Of a stretch of DNA of 64,000 nt, positions 46,090-59,425 are shown piece after piece. Below the pieces are notes generated by a model. It was not told the origin of the DNA, did no database searches, and saw only the letters and a program-made list of their open reading frames with translations. Position 1 is the stretch's first letter; the number at the start of each line of letters is the position of its first letter. Made by a program: the position numbers and the translations under genes. This stretch comes from Onthophagus taurus (Eukaryota; Arthropoda; Insecta; Coleoptera; Scarabaeidae): NCBI RefSeq assembly GCF_036711975.1, contig NC_091970.1, positions 8,563,501 to 8,627,500 of the forward strand, read 5' to 3'.

Positions 46090-47110
46090 ACTTGGCTTGA
46101 TTTGTAATAATAAAATAATGTGATATAAACATTAATAAATGTGGGATATTAATGAAAATGTTTATGTGAAAAAGACTAAGACATAAAAAAAAATGGAAAA
46201 AGTTGTTAGTAAAAGCTGTGGAGCCCTCTAATTGAGATAAAAGTGCGCCACAAAGCGGAAAGCCAATTAGGACGACCCCAAATTTAATACTTAACCTCCC
46301 CGTGGAGGCGTGTTCATTCGCGGCTTCCCGTGCATAATTCATACGATAAAAGCCACTCGGAGTGCGATTGTTGAACGCCGCGACAAATCGACTTATTTGC
46401 GCCGTTCTAACAGCCAAAAAGCGAATTTTCCCACTCCCTCACATTCACCCCTTACACAAAAAAAATGAAAGATAAAAATTTCCACTAAAAAAGTACTAAC
46501 AATAAGAAATATTACTCGAGGGGATGTTAAATTTGTTTTTATGAGTTCTTCTTAAATTTATGTTGATACAACTTGACTAATACTAACAAATTTAGAAGAT
46601 TTAATAAATTTTTATGTAACTTTAAATTGAATGTATCAAGATAAAAAAGTTGAAAGTAAAAAAGAAAAGGAAATGAAAATGAAAATAAACGTGGGGGTTG
46701 CGAAGAAGCAAAGAAAGTAGACGGGGTGAGGAGGATGGACGTATCCCAAGAGGGCACCTCGTGCATATTTCACGTTTCAACCATTCCAATTTCCAAAATA
46801 ACCGCCTTAGCCGTGCCTCCGGTGGCGGTGGCGTATACATTTTAAATCCGATATACGTACATAACGTAGAGGAGGCATCTTGCGGTTCATGGAAGATTCA
46901 AAACGGGGGGTTTTCTGGGGCGGCCCCCGGGCCACTTTTGCATACGGCCGGATAAATAACTCAGCTCGGTTGACGCCAGACAAACCATATATCGGGCCTC
47001 GCGGCTGCCAGCACGATGCGGACTTAAATTTTACTTACGACCCGGCAAATTCGAAGTTATTTCGTGGAGGTTTCGCAAATCGCGGAATATACTATCTACT
47101 ATGTTTTTAG
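46090..47110. promoter_or_regulatory. GC-richer unique island 1, candidate regulatory DNA
   Basis: About 1 kb is clearly richer in G+C and CpG than its surroundings (for example GAACGCCGCGACAAATCGAC near 46374 and CGGGCCTCGCGGCTGCCAGC near 46991) and not repeated elsewhere in the window. ORFs on both strands overlap and lack domains, so it is probably not coding. Flanking DNA is tandem repeat. I read it as a possible enhancer or promoter of a gene outside the window. Confidence 0.4.
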
Positions 47111-47379
47111 ATAATTTAACATGAAATTTTTACGATTTATAGAACATCCTTAAAGGTTTTAAACAAAATAGACGTTATTAAATTAACAATTAAGGAATTA
47201 AAGTGAGATAAGAAATTGATATGAGATGCTACTACGTTGAGAAAGCCTAGAGATGGGATGAAAGCATTGAGAATGTTGAGATGATGTTGATGAGTACAGT
47301 ATTGAGATATATCAATAACAACATAAAAGATACTTTGAGACTGTATTAGGAGATGTCAGAAACAGGGTTGTGAATTCAG

Positions 47380-49565
47380 GCAATTTATCAAATTCTCATA
47401 TTTTTATATTTGTCTCAATATAGACGCATCTGAGAACAAAAATGAAAGAGAGCAATATTGGTAAGAATAAAATTTGCTACAACTTTTGTTCCAAAAGTTT
47501 TTTTGTAACTTTCTCCATTTCCAAAATGTTACCATTGATTGCTTGAAAAGCAACAAATTCATCAAGTTTTCATATTTTTGTGTTTTTCTCGATATCTATA
47601 TATCTGAGAGCAAAAGTGCAGCAGAGCAATATTGTTCAGAATAAAATTTGCTACAACTTTCGTTCCAAAAGCTTTCTTGTAATATACTCCGTTTCCTGAA
47701 TGTTACCATGAATACCTTGAAATCGCAAAAAATTCAACAAATTTCTATATTTTTGTATTTTTCTCAATATTGACGCATCTAAGAGCAAAAATGAAAGAGA
47801 GCAATATTAGTAAGAATAAAATTTGCTACAACTTTTGTTCCAAAAGTTTTTTTGTAACTTTCTCCATTTCCAAAGTGTTACCATTGATTGCTTGAAAAGC
47901 AACAAATTCATCAAGTTTTCGTATTTTTGTGTTTTTCTCGATATCTATATATCTGAGAGCAAAAGTGCAACAGAGGAATATTCTTCAGAATAAAATTTGC
48001 TACAACTTTCGTTCCAAAAGTTTTCTTGTAATATACTCCATTTCCTGAATGTTACCATGAATACCTTGAAATCGCAAAAAATTCAACAAATTTTTATATT
48101 TTTGTACTTTTCTTGATATTGACGCATCTAAGAGCAAAAATGAAAGAGAGCAATATTGGTAAGAATAAAATTTGCTACAACTTTTGTTCCAAAAGTTTTT
48201 TTGTAACTTTCTCCATTTCCAAAGTGTTACCATTGACTGCTTGAAAAGCAACAAATTCATCAAATTTTCATATTTTTGTATTTTTCTTGATATCTATATA
48301 TCTGAGAGCAAAAGTGCAACAGAGCAATATTGTTCAGAATAAAATTTGCTACAACTTTCGTTCCAAAAGTTTCCTTGTAATATACTCCATTTCCTGAATG
48401 TTACCATGAATACCTTGAAATCGCAAAAAATTCAACAAATTTTTATATTTCTGTATTTTTTTCAATATTGACGCATCTAAGAGCAAAAATGAAAGAGAGC
48501 AATATTGGTAAGAATAAAATTTGCTACAACTTTTGTTCCAAAAGTTTTTTTGTAACTTTCTCCATTTCCAAAATGTTACCATTGATTGCTTGAAAAGCAA
48601 CAAATTCATCAAGTTTTCATATTTTTGTGTTTTTCTCGATATCTATATATCTGAGAGCAAAAGTGCACCAGAGCAATATTGTTCAGAATAAAATTTGCTA
48701 CAACTTTCGTTCCAAAAGCTTTCTTGTAATATACTCCGTTTCCTGAATGTTACCATAAATACTTTGAAATCGCAAAAAATTCAACAAATTTTTATATTTT
48801 TGTATTTTTCTCAATATTGACGCATCTAAGAGCAAAAATGAAAGAGAGCAATATTGGTAAGAATAAAATTTGCTACAACTTTTGTTCCAAAAGTTTTTTT
48901 GTAACTTTCTCCATTTCCAAAGTGTTACCATTGATTGCTTGAAAAGCAACAAATTCATCAAGTTTTCGTATTTTTGTGTTTTTCTCGATATCTATATATC
49001 TGAGAGCAAAAGTGCAACAGAGCAATATTCTTCAGAATAAAATTTGCTACAACTTTCGTTCCAAAAGTTTTCTTGTAATATACTCCATTTCCTGAATGTT
49101 ACCATGAATACCTTGAAATCGCAAAAAATTCAACAAATTTTTATATTTTTGTATTTTTCTCAATATTGACGCATCTAAGAGCAAAAATGAAAAAGAGCAA
49201 TATTGGTAAGAATAAAATTTGCTACAACTTTTGTTCCAAAAGTTTTTTTGTAACTTTCTCCATTTCCAAAGTGTTACCATTGATTGCTTGAAAAGCAACA
49301 AATACAACAAATCTTCATATTCTTGTATTTTTCTCAATTTTGACGTATCTGAGAACAAAAGTGCAAGAGAGCAATATTGTTAACAATAAAATTTGCTACA
49401 ACTTTTGTTCTAAAAGTTTCTTTATAACATTCTCCGATTCCCGAATATTACCTTTAATAACATAAAAAAGCAAATTCATCAAATTTTCATATTTTTGTAC
49501 TTTTCTCGATATTGACGTATCTAAGAGCAAAAGTGCAAGAGAGCAATATTGTTAACAATAAAGGA
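47380..49565. repeat. D-type satellite, 349-bp dimeric unit
   Basis: About six units of 349 bp. Each is a dimer of ~175-bp monomers that differ at fixed places ('TTTTGTTCCAAAAG' with 'TGCTTGAAAAGCAACAA' versus 'TTTCGTTCCAAAAG' with 'CTTGAAATCGCAAAAAA'). The minus-strand ORFs of 87-103 codons at 48000-49358 repeat with the array and are not genes. Purine-rich TTGAGAA-type sequence flanks both sides (47170-47360, 49560-49860). Confidence 0.93.
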
Positions 49566-50270
49566 ATTGAGAAGATGGAAAACAAAACTATGTTGAGAAA
49601 TCACAAAAATAATACTGTAAGAGCTGAGGGATTATTTTGAAAGAGGTAAGTGGGTGGACTTGAAGAATATCAAAGTGAAGGTGGTAAATGGAAATGTTCA
49701 TGGGGACCAGAAAACTCATTTAGACTTATTAGCAACAGGAAGGCTGTTGAGAAATATTAAAGACTATGTTGAGTGATGACAATAAAGATTGTTAGTTGTA
49801 GTATTGAGGGAGATCAGAGATTGTGTTTGGAGATCTTGGGGACGATTTTAAGGGATAATATTTCTCAACGTCATTCTTTTTTAATTGTCATGATAACTCT
49901 TTCACTCTAGACCTAACACCTACCACGATCTATGTACTACTGCTTTTTTCGACATTTGCTGCTTCTTCAGTATATACCTCACCTGGTATAAAAATACTTA
50001 AAAAGTATGAAAACTTTTTGGTGTGGCTTTAATAAATTTCTTTCAAGATTTTGAAGTTGACATTATCAAGTTGTAGAGTGGCTAAAGATAGTAGTGATGA
50101 AGACGCTGTTTTGAAACTAATGCTAATAAATATTTGATCTAACTAGTTTCGGCGTTTAGCCATCCCCAAACACTAAAACAAATATCCATTATATACATTC
50201 TTTCGTTTATTGTATAACTTTTTATTTTATCGTTCTTATATTATATATTTTTTTTAGAATTTCTTAAAGG
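49566..50270. other. Spacer with purine-rich GAGA-type sequence
   Basis: Repeated short TTGAGAA and GATGTTGAG-like words resemble those at 47170-47360. No gene or defined repeat unit is seen. Confidence 0.3.
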
Positions 50271-51200
50271 TTGATGTAAGTAAAGGTATGGGGTTGTCTT
50301 GAAAGTCCGGGGAATCCCCCTCCCGAATCGCAGGCGGGCGGGTACGGCCGCTCCGAGGTATGAATAATGAATACAGTTATCGTTTAGTTCATATTTTTGA
50401 TGGGGGGTGGCGCGCCCGGCCCTATGGCCAAATGTAATTTGCATCCGTAAGAGATATGGAGAGATCAAAGCGGGCCCCGCGCTCGCCTCCGTCTCGTCCC
50501 CGCGGCGCCGCCATCGGGCCACTTTTCAACCGCCCACCGCGTCGTCCCCCGCGCGCCACTTACGCCGTGTTTTCGGCCGCCCCTCAACCCCCCGAAGCCC
50601 CTTCTTCGCCAATTCCAGGGATCCCCAGTTTACTTGATTTCGTTATGCGGAACGTCGCTTTTCGAGAGAAAACGAAACAAGTCTTTTGTTGTACTTAAAC
50701 AATTTTATTAAATTTGCAAGTGGAAGTCATTAATTCGATGACGTTGGATAGTTTTGCGATCGATTTTTCGTGTCCTTTGTCTCCTCGTTCGGATAACGTG
50801 TTAACGGGCAGTAGAGATCAAGCTCAACGATCGGCCGCGGTTCAACTTCGATAACTGAATTTAGGGGCCCGAATTAGCGGCTAACGAGATTAGGGACACG
50901 ATGAAACGGTCGCCGGGGGTACAATGCTGAGTGGCCATCAATTATTTACCGACTACATCGATGCATCTTTAATAGAACCCGCGAAACATCCATTCTACGA
51001 TCCCAACACACACTACAAAGCTCAATAATATCCATCTGGTCATTATAAAATTACGGTAAAACATTAATAAACGGAGTAATGCGGCGATGAAAGTGTTCGT
51101 TATGGCCGAAAGGACGTTATAAGAAAATTTTTTCATTTGCACTTAAACGTGCGAAAAAAGTCTGAAGATGCACGGCTAAACCCGAAACTTTCTAGGTCTA
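50270..51200. promoter_or_regulatory. GC-rich unique island 2, candidate regulatory DNA
   Basis: The stretch contains the most GC-rich DNA of the window (GCGGGCCCCGCGCTCGCC near 50470; GTCCCCGCGGCGCCGCCATC near 50496). It includes an octamer-like ATTTGCAT at 50437 and GTTATCGTTTAGTTCATATT near 50376. The overlapping ORFs on both strands (50241-50698) are proline/arginine-rich shadows of base composition. A CpG-rich enhancer or promoter is the simplest reading. Confidence 0.42.
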
Positions 51201-51204
51201 GTGT

Positions 51205-53935
51205 TAGTTGTAGTATTAAAGATAGCTACAAATTTCCAACAACTTTAAACAGTTATATTTCAAGAACGTTTTTCAAAAATTTCTTAATAAAAAACAATTT
51301 TAATTAATATTTTAAACAAATATTATATAAAACATTTTTCGATAAAAACAATAATATATTATAATAAACCTGGGTTAAATTTTATCTACCGTACTATTCA
51401 CAGGGAAATCAAAATTGAAAATTAGGCGAAAATTGTATTAAGAAAAATTGTTGCTTATTCAATTAGAAACAAATTTTGTTCGAAAATATTTTTGATTTAA
51501 TCAATAATTAAGGATATAACCTCAAAAATTTAATTTTCTATATCTATATACAGCACCACCACATGGAGATATCAAATTTTTTTATTAAAATAATCTTTTT
51601 AAAATCGAAATTCGATTATATTTTATTTGAAAAACTTTTTGATATTAATAATAATTATGAAGATAACCTCAAAACGATGACTTTTTAGCGGTATTTAGAG
51701 CCACCCTGTGAATTGTTCAAAAATTTCTTAATAAAAAACAATTTTAAATAATATTTTAAACAAATATTATACAAAACATTTTTCGATAAAAACAATAATA
51801 TATTATGATAAACCTGGATTAAATTTTATTTACCGTACTATTCACAGGGAAATCAAAATTGAAAATTAGGCGAAAATTGTATTAAGAAAAATTGTTGCTT
51901 ATTCAATTAGAAACAAATTTTGTTAGCAAATATTTTTGATTTAATCAATAATTAAGGATATAACCTCAAAAATTTAATTTTTTATATCTATATACAGCAC
52001 CACCGCGTGGAGATATCAAAATTTTTTATTATAATAATCTTTTTAAAATCGAAATTCGATTATATTTTATTCAAAAAACTTTTTGATATTGATAATAATT
52101 ATGAAGATAACCTCAAAACGATGATTTTTTTGCGGTATTTAGAGCCACCTTGTGAAATTTTCAACAATTTCTTAATAAAAAACAATTTTAATTAATATTT
52201 TAAACAAATATTATATAAAACATTTTTCGATAAAAACAATAATATATTATGATAAACCTGGATTAAATTTTATTTACCGTACTATTCACAGGGAAATCAA
52301 AATTGAAAATTAGGCGAAAATTATATTAAGAAAAATTGTTGGTTATTCAATTAGAAACAAATTTTGTTAGAAAATATTTTTGATTTAATCAATAATTAAG
52401 GATATAACCACAAAAATTTAATTTTTTATATCTATATACAGCACCACCGCGTGGAGATATCAAAATTTTTTATTAAAATAATTTTTTTAAAATCGAAATT
52501 CGATTATATTTTATTTGAAAAACTTTTTGATATTAACAATAATTATTAGAATAACCTCAAAATGATGACTTTTTAGCAGTGTTTAGAGCCACCCTGTGAA
52601 TTCTTCAAAAATTTCTTAATAAGAAACAATTTTAATTAATATTTTAAACAAATATTATATAAAACATTTTTCGATAAAAACAATAATATATTATGATAAA
52701 CCTGGATTAAATTTTATTTACCGTACTATTCACAGGGAAATCAAAATTGAAAATTAGGCGAAAATTGTATTAAGAAAAATTGTTGCTTATTCAATCAAAA
52801 ACAAATTTTGTTAGAAAATATTTTTGATTTAATCAATAATTAAGGATATAACCTCAAAAATTTAATTTTTTATATCTATATACAGCACCACCGCGTGGAG
52901 ATATCAAATTTTTTTATTAAAATAATCTTTTTAGAATCGAAATTCGATTATATTTTATTTGAAAAACTTTTTGATATTAATAATAATTATGAAGATAACC
53001 TCAAAACGATGACTTTTTAGCAGTGTTTAGAGCCACCCTGTGAATTTTTCAAAAATTTTTTAATAAAAAACAATTTTAAATAATATTTTAAACAAATATT
53101 ATACAAAACATTTTTCGATAAAAACAATAATATATTATGATAAACCTGGATTAAATTTTATTTAACGTCCTATTCACAGGGAAATTAAAATTGAAAATTT
53201 CACAAAAATTGTATTAAGAAAATTGTTACTTATTCAATTAGAAACAAATATTGTTACAAAATATTTTTGATTTAATCAATAATTAAGGATATAACCACAA
53301 AAAATTAATTTTTATAGCTATATACAGCATCACCGCGTGGAGATATCAAAATTTTTTATTAAAATAATCTTTTTAAAATCGAAATTCGATTATATTTTAT
53401 TTGAAAAACTCTTTGATATTAATAATAATTATAAAGATAACCTCAAAACGATGATTTTTTCGCGGTATTTAGAGCCAACCTGTGAATTTTTCAAAAATTT
53501 CTTAATAAAAAACAATTTTAAATAATATTTTAAACAAATATTATATAAAACATTTTTCGATAAAAACAATAATATATTATGATAAACCTGGATTAAATTT
53601 TATTTACCGTACTATTCACAGGGAAATAAAAATGGAAAATTAGGCGAAAATTGTATTAAGAAAAATTGTTGCTTATTCAATTAGAAACAAATTTTGTTAG
53701 AAAATATTTTTGATTTAATCAATAATTAAGGATATAACCTCAAAAATTTAATTTTTTATGTCTATATACAGCACCACCGCGTGGAGATATCAAAATATTT
53801 AATTAAAATAATCTTTTTAAAATCGAAATTCGATTATATTTTATTTAAAAAACTTTTTGATATTAACAATAATTATTAGGATATCCTCAAAATGATGATT
53901 TTTTACAAGAATTTAGAGCCATCCTGTGTTTATTG
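51205..53935 (-). repeat. A' array, ~444-bp units (left arm)
   Basis: Six units, with CACCGCGTGGAGATATCAAA near 52000, 52445, 52890, 53333 and 53776 (a CACATGG variant at 51554). In reverse complement it matches the array at 62061-64000 closely and the array at 1-6385 more distantly (shared GAGGTTATATCCTTAATTAT and TTTTAATTTCCC). The 61-62-codon ORFs here are repeat translations. Confidence 0.93.
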
Positions 53936-54480
53936 ATTTTTTGTTAAAAATTTGCAGTTTAAATCAATTTTTTTATTAATATTAAAAAAATTATGTTATA
54001 AATAACGTTTAGATGAAGTTTTTTGGATGGTCATTGAAGTTTTTTTACTTAATATAAATATTTCAGTAAAAAATGAGCTTTTGATGAAATTAATATCTAT
54101 TTTGTGCTCACTGCTTATGTTTTATTGCACTTTTTAATGGTTAATAACAAATATTTGATTAAAATTTGAAGTTTAGATGAAGTATTTTACAATCAAATAC
54201 TAATTGTCCATTAAAAATTGATGTTCAGATGAAGTTTCTGTATTACATTGAAATTTTCGGTTAAAAATTGGTGAAAATTAAATTTTTGGTGAGTGAAATG
54301 AAGGTCTGTGCCCAGATATTTTTAAAGTCAATCCATAACGTTTTAACAGTTACCAACAATTTCGTACAAAATGATATATTTATATCTCAAGCACTAAAAA
54401 TAATTTTACAAAGCGGATACTTTTATTGATTGTACTTCAACATTATCATCACTCCTCAGCGATTTAATTTTCCACTAAAG
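53936..54480. repeat. Spacer S', inverted copy of 61571-62060
   Basis: GAAGTTTTTTGGATGGTCATTG and ATTGATGTTCAGATGAAGTTTC have reverse-complement partners on the right side. The spacer contains several short AACTTCATCTAAAC-like repeats. No coding. Confidence 0.88.
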
Positions 54481-57400
54481 AATTAACAGTTTTTGGAGAA
54501 CGATTTAAAAACTGCCACGAATTTGCAATAACTTCAAGCACTTATATCTCAAGATCCAAAAGTAATTTTACAAAGCGGGTACTTTTATTGGAAAGCTCAT
54601 ACTTTTATTGATTGTAATTCAACATTATCATCATTCCCCAGCGGTTTAATTTTCCACAAAAAAATTAAGAGTTTTTAGAGAAAGATTTAAAAATTGCTAC
54701 AAATTTCCAACAACTTCAAACACTTATATCTCAAGATCCAAAAGTAATTTTACAAAGCGGGTACTTTTATTGGAAAGCTCATACTTTTATTGATTGTAAT
54801 TCAACATTATCATCATTCCCCAGCGGTTTAATTTTCCACAAAAAAATTAACAGTTTTGGAGAACGATTTAAAAATTGCTACAAATTTCCAACAACTTCAA
54901 ACACTTATATCTCAAGATCCAAAAGTAATTTTACAAAGCGGGTACTTTTATTGGAAAGCTCATACTTTTATTGATTGTAATTCAACATTATCATCATTCC
55001 CCAGCGGTTTAATTTTCCACAAAAAAATTAAGAGTTTTTAGAGAAAGATTTAAAAATTGCTACAAATTTCCAACAACTTCAAACACTTATATCTCAAGAT
55101 CCAAAAGTAATTTTACAAAGCGGGTACTTTTATTGGAAAGCTCATACTTTTATTGATTGTAATTCAACATTATCATCATTCCCCAGCGGTTTAATTTTCC
55201 ACAAAAAAATTAAGAGTTTTTAGAGAAAGATTTAAAAATTGCTACAAATTTCCAACAACTTCAAACACTTATATCTCAAGATCCAAAAGTAATTTTACAA
55301 AGCGGGTACTTTTATTGGAAAGCTCATACTTTTATTGATTGTAATTCAACATTATCATCATTCCCCAGCGGTTTAATTTTCCACAAAAAAATTTACAGTT
55401 TTTAGAGAAAGATTTAAAAATTGCTACAAATTTCCAACAACTTTAAACACTTATATCTCAAGATCCAAAAGTAATTTTACAAAGCGGGTACTTTTATTGG
55501 AAAGCTCATACTTTTATTGATTGTACTTCAACATTATCATCATTCCCCAGCGGTTTAATTTTCCACAAAAAAATTTACAGTTTTTAGAGAAAGATTTAAA
55601 AATTGCTACAAATTTCCAACAACTTTAAACACTTATATCTCAAGATCCAAAAGTAATTTTACAAAGCGGGTACTTTTATTGGAAAGCTCATACTTTTATT
55701 GATTGTAATTCAACATTATCATCATTCCCCAGCGGCTTAATTTTCCACAAAAAAATTAACAGTTTTTGGAGAACGATTTAAAAATTGCTACAAATTTCCA
55801 ACAACTTCAAACACTTATATCTCAAGATCTAAAAGTAATTTTACAAAGCGGGTACTTTTATTGGAAAGCTCATACTTTTATTGATTGTAATTCAACATTA
55901 TCATCATTCCCCAGCGGTTTAATTTTCCACAAAAAAATTAACAGTTTTTGGAGAACGATTTAAAAATTGCTACAAATTTCCAACAACTTCAAACACTTAT
56001 ATCTCAAGATCTAAAAGTAATTTTACAAAGCGGGTACTTTTATTGGAAAGCTCATACTTTTATTGATTGTAATTCAACATTATCATCATTCCCCAGCGGT
56101 TTAATTTTCCACAAAAAAATTAACAGTTTTTGGAGAACGATTTAAAAATTGCTACAAATTTCCAACAACTTCAAACACTTATATCTCAAGATCCAAAAGT
56201 AATTTTACAAAGCGGATACTTTTATTGGAAAGCTCATACTTTTATTGATTGTAATTCAACATTATCATCATTTCCCAGCGGTTTAATTTTCCACAAAAAA
56301 ATTAACAGTTTTTGGAGAACGATTTAAAAATTGCTACAAATTTCCAACAACTTCAAACACTTATATCTCAAGATCTAAAAGTAATTTTACAAAGCGGGTA
56401 CTTTTATTGGAAAGCTCATACTTTTATTGATTGTAATTCAACATTATCATCATTCCCCAGCGGTTTAATTTTCCACAAAAAAATTAACAGTTTTTGGAGA
56501 ACGATTTAAAAATTGCTACAAATTTCCAACAACTTCAAAAACTTATATCTCAAGATCCAAAAGTAATTTTACAAAGCGGGTACTTTTATTGAAAAGCTCA
56601 TACTTTTATTGATTGTACTTCAACATTATCATCATTCCCCAGCGGTTTAATTTTCCACAAAAAAATTTACAGTTTTTAGAGAAAGATTTAAAAATTGCTA
56701 CAAATTTCCAACAACTTTAAACACTTATATCTCAAGATCCAAAAGTAATTTTACAAAGCGGGTACTTTTATTGGAAAGCTCATACTTTTATTGATTGCAA
56801 TTCAACATTATCATCATTCCCCACCGGTTTAATTTTCTACAAAAAAATTAACAGTTTTTGGAGAACGATTTAAAAATTGCTACAAATTTCCAACAACTTC
56901 AAACACTTATATCTCAAGATCCAAAAGTAATTTTACAAAGCGGGTACTTTTATTGGAAAGCTCATACTTTTATTGATTGTAATTCAACATTATCATCATT
57001 CCCCAGCGGTTTAATTTTCCACAAAAAAATTAACAGTTTTGGAGAACGATTTAAAAATTGCTACAAATTTCCAACAACTTCAAACACTTATATCTCAAGA
57101 TCCAAAAGTAATTTTACAAAGCGGGTACTTTTATTGGAAAGCTCATACTTTTATTGATTGTATTTCAACATTATCATCATTCCCCAGCGGTTTAATTTTC
57201 CACAAAAAAATTAACAGTTTTTAGAGAACGATTTAAAAATTGCTACAAATTTCCAACAACTTCAAACACTTATATCTCAAGATCCAAAAGTAATTTTACA
57301 AAGCGGGTACTTTTATTGAAAAGCTCATACTTTTATTGATTGTACTTCAACATTATCATCATTCCCCAGCGGTTTAATTTTCCACAAAGAAATTTACAGT

Positions 57401-58590
57401 TTTTAGAGAAAGATTTAAAAATTGCTACAAATTTCCAACAACTTTAAACACTTATATCTCAAGATCCAAAAGTAATTTTACAAAGCGGGTACTTTTATTG
57501 GAAAGCTCATACTTTTATTGATTGCAATTCAACATTATCATCATTCCCCACCGGTTTAATTTTCTACAAAAAAATTAACAGTTTTTGGAGAACGATTTAG
57601 AAATTGCTACAAATTTCCAACAACTTCAAACACTTATATCTCAAGATCCAAAAGTAATTTTACAAAGCGGGTACTTTTATTGGAAAGCTCATACTTTTAT
57701 TGATTGTAATTCAACATTATCATCATTCCCCAGCGGTTTAATTTTCCACAAAAAAATTAACAGTTTTTGGAGAACGATTTAAAAATTGCTACAAATTTCC
57801 AACAACTTCAAACACTTATATCTCAAGATCTAAAAGTAATTTTACAAAGCGGGTACTTTTATTGGAAAGCTCATACTTTTATTGATTGTAATTCAACATT
57901 ATCATCATTCCCCAGCGGTTTAATTTTCCACAAAAAAATTAACAGTTTTTGGAGAACGATTTAAAAATTGCTACAAATTTCCAACAACTTCAAACACTTA
58001 TATCTCAAGATCCAAAAGTAATTTTACAAAGCGGGTACTTTTATTGGAAAGCTCATACTTTTATTGATTGTAATTCAACATTATCATCATTCCCCAGCGG
58101 TTTAATTTTCCACAAAAAAATTAACAGTTTTTGGAGAACGATTTAAAAACTGCCACGAATTTGCAATAACTTCAAGCACTTATATCTCAAGAACCAAAAG
58201 TAATTTTACAAAGCTGATGCTTTTATTGGAAAGCTCATACTTTTATTGATTGTAATTCAACATTATCATCATTCCCCAGCGGTTTAATTTTCCACAAAAA
58301 AATTAACAGTTTTTGGAGAACGATTTAAAAACTGCCACGAATTTGCAATAACTTCAAGCACTTATATCTCAAGAACCAAAAGTAATTTTACAAAGCTGAT
58401 GCTTTTATTGGAAAGCTCATACTTTTATTGATTGTACTTCAACATTACAATTATTCTTCAGCGATTTGATTTTCCACAAAATAATTTACCGTTATTAAAG
58501 GAAGTAAAAATTCAAATGCTCATATCTCAAAAACAAAAAGTGATTATTGTAAATTTTTGAGTTTATTGAAAAGCTTATTCTTTAATTGAT
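54480..58590 (+). repeat. B array, 182-bp units (left arm)
   Basis: About 22 units of 182 bp, with TACTTTTATTGGAAAGCTCA and CCCCAGCGGTTTAATTTTCC in each. Most units are nearly identical. The last three (from 58140) carry more changes and the final ~100 bp decay into the core. Each unit gives the same ~65-codon open frame, but it lacks ATG (starts at TTG), and 182 is not divisible by three. I do not annotate these as genes. Confidence 0.95.
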
Positions 58591-58599
58591 AATCCATAA

Positions 58600-59425
58600 A
58601 AAGAATTTCTTTTAACAGTTTTAATAAAAAAATTGTGATAGTATAAACTTTCTTATATTGGCTTCAATGTATATGTTCTTTTTGTCTTCTGGTTATATCA
58701 CAACTATAGAAGCCAAAACCTTGATTTCCAGGAAAATGGATTTCTGGCAGAAAACAAACTTCGATTTGCTATCGCCGAGAGCGCACGACGCGGCCGAAAC
58801 GCGGATTCCAAAACCCTCATACACATCGTATTTTTCCTCATTTCAGATGCATTGATGGAATAGAACCGGGGAGTCGACGCCTAAATTTATTTTTCCATTC
58901 TCGTTCCCCCCTCATCCTCGTCCTGTTCCACGCGCCTCGTATTTGTGCTACGCGATATGTATTCCCGAGACGATTGACAATCCCATCCATATCCCAAAGA
59001 CATCTTCGTCGCAAACTTAAAACTTACTTTGTCAGTCTTCCCATATACATACATTTTCAAGATTGAGAAAGTTGAACGAAATTCACATCTAAGAAAGTCA
59101 AATCTATTGCGGTTTTGTAAAAAAAGATTTTTTTTCTGTTGTTGTTTGCGATATCTAAAATGTGATTCTCGATTTTTGCCACCTCCTCCGATCCGTTTGG
59201 ATGAGTGAGTATTCGAGTCACGACGGTAAATCCGATTCGAGTTGATTGCGAAAATCAAGTAGACCGTGTTTGTGGACCCGCGGCAACCCCTACACACGCG
59301 ATGCACCTCAAAGCACCACGTTTTCGAACGGATCAACGAGAACCAACCCAACGTGCATTTTACGAAACGTAATAAAACACCCCTTAAGCCACCTCTCAGC
59401 TTTTTGATACGAATCGAAAGATTTC
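58600..59425. promoter_or_regulatory. Unique GC-richer core of the inverted repeat
   Basis: About 0.8 kb of single-copy DNA lies between the oppositely oriented B arrays, with CpG-rich stretches (GCGCACGACGCGGCCGAAAC near 58782). The 154-codon minus-strand ORF (58887-59351) has no recognisable domain. The core could be captured host DNA or, like islands 1 and 2, regulatory DNA. Confidence 0.4.

Noticed and set aside
48000..49358. Minus-strand ORFs of 87-103 codons repeated four times
   Set aside because: They recur with the 349-bp D array, contain no domain and simply reflect the satellite unit.
50241..50698. Overlapping proline/arginine-rich ORFs on both strands
   Set aside because: They are open on both strands because of high GC, have no domain, and have codon content set by base composition.
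54856..58146. Chain of ~65-codon plus-strand ORFs
   Set aside because: They are repeat translations starting at TTG, in an array whose period is not a multiple of three.
58887..59351. 154-codon minus-strand ORF in the inverted-repeat core
   Set aside because: Composition is Arg/Ser-rich without a domain, and an overlapping plus-strand ORF nearby is equally long-winded. I kept the region as possible regulatory DNA.
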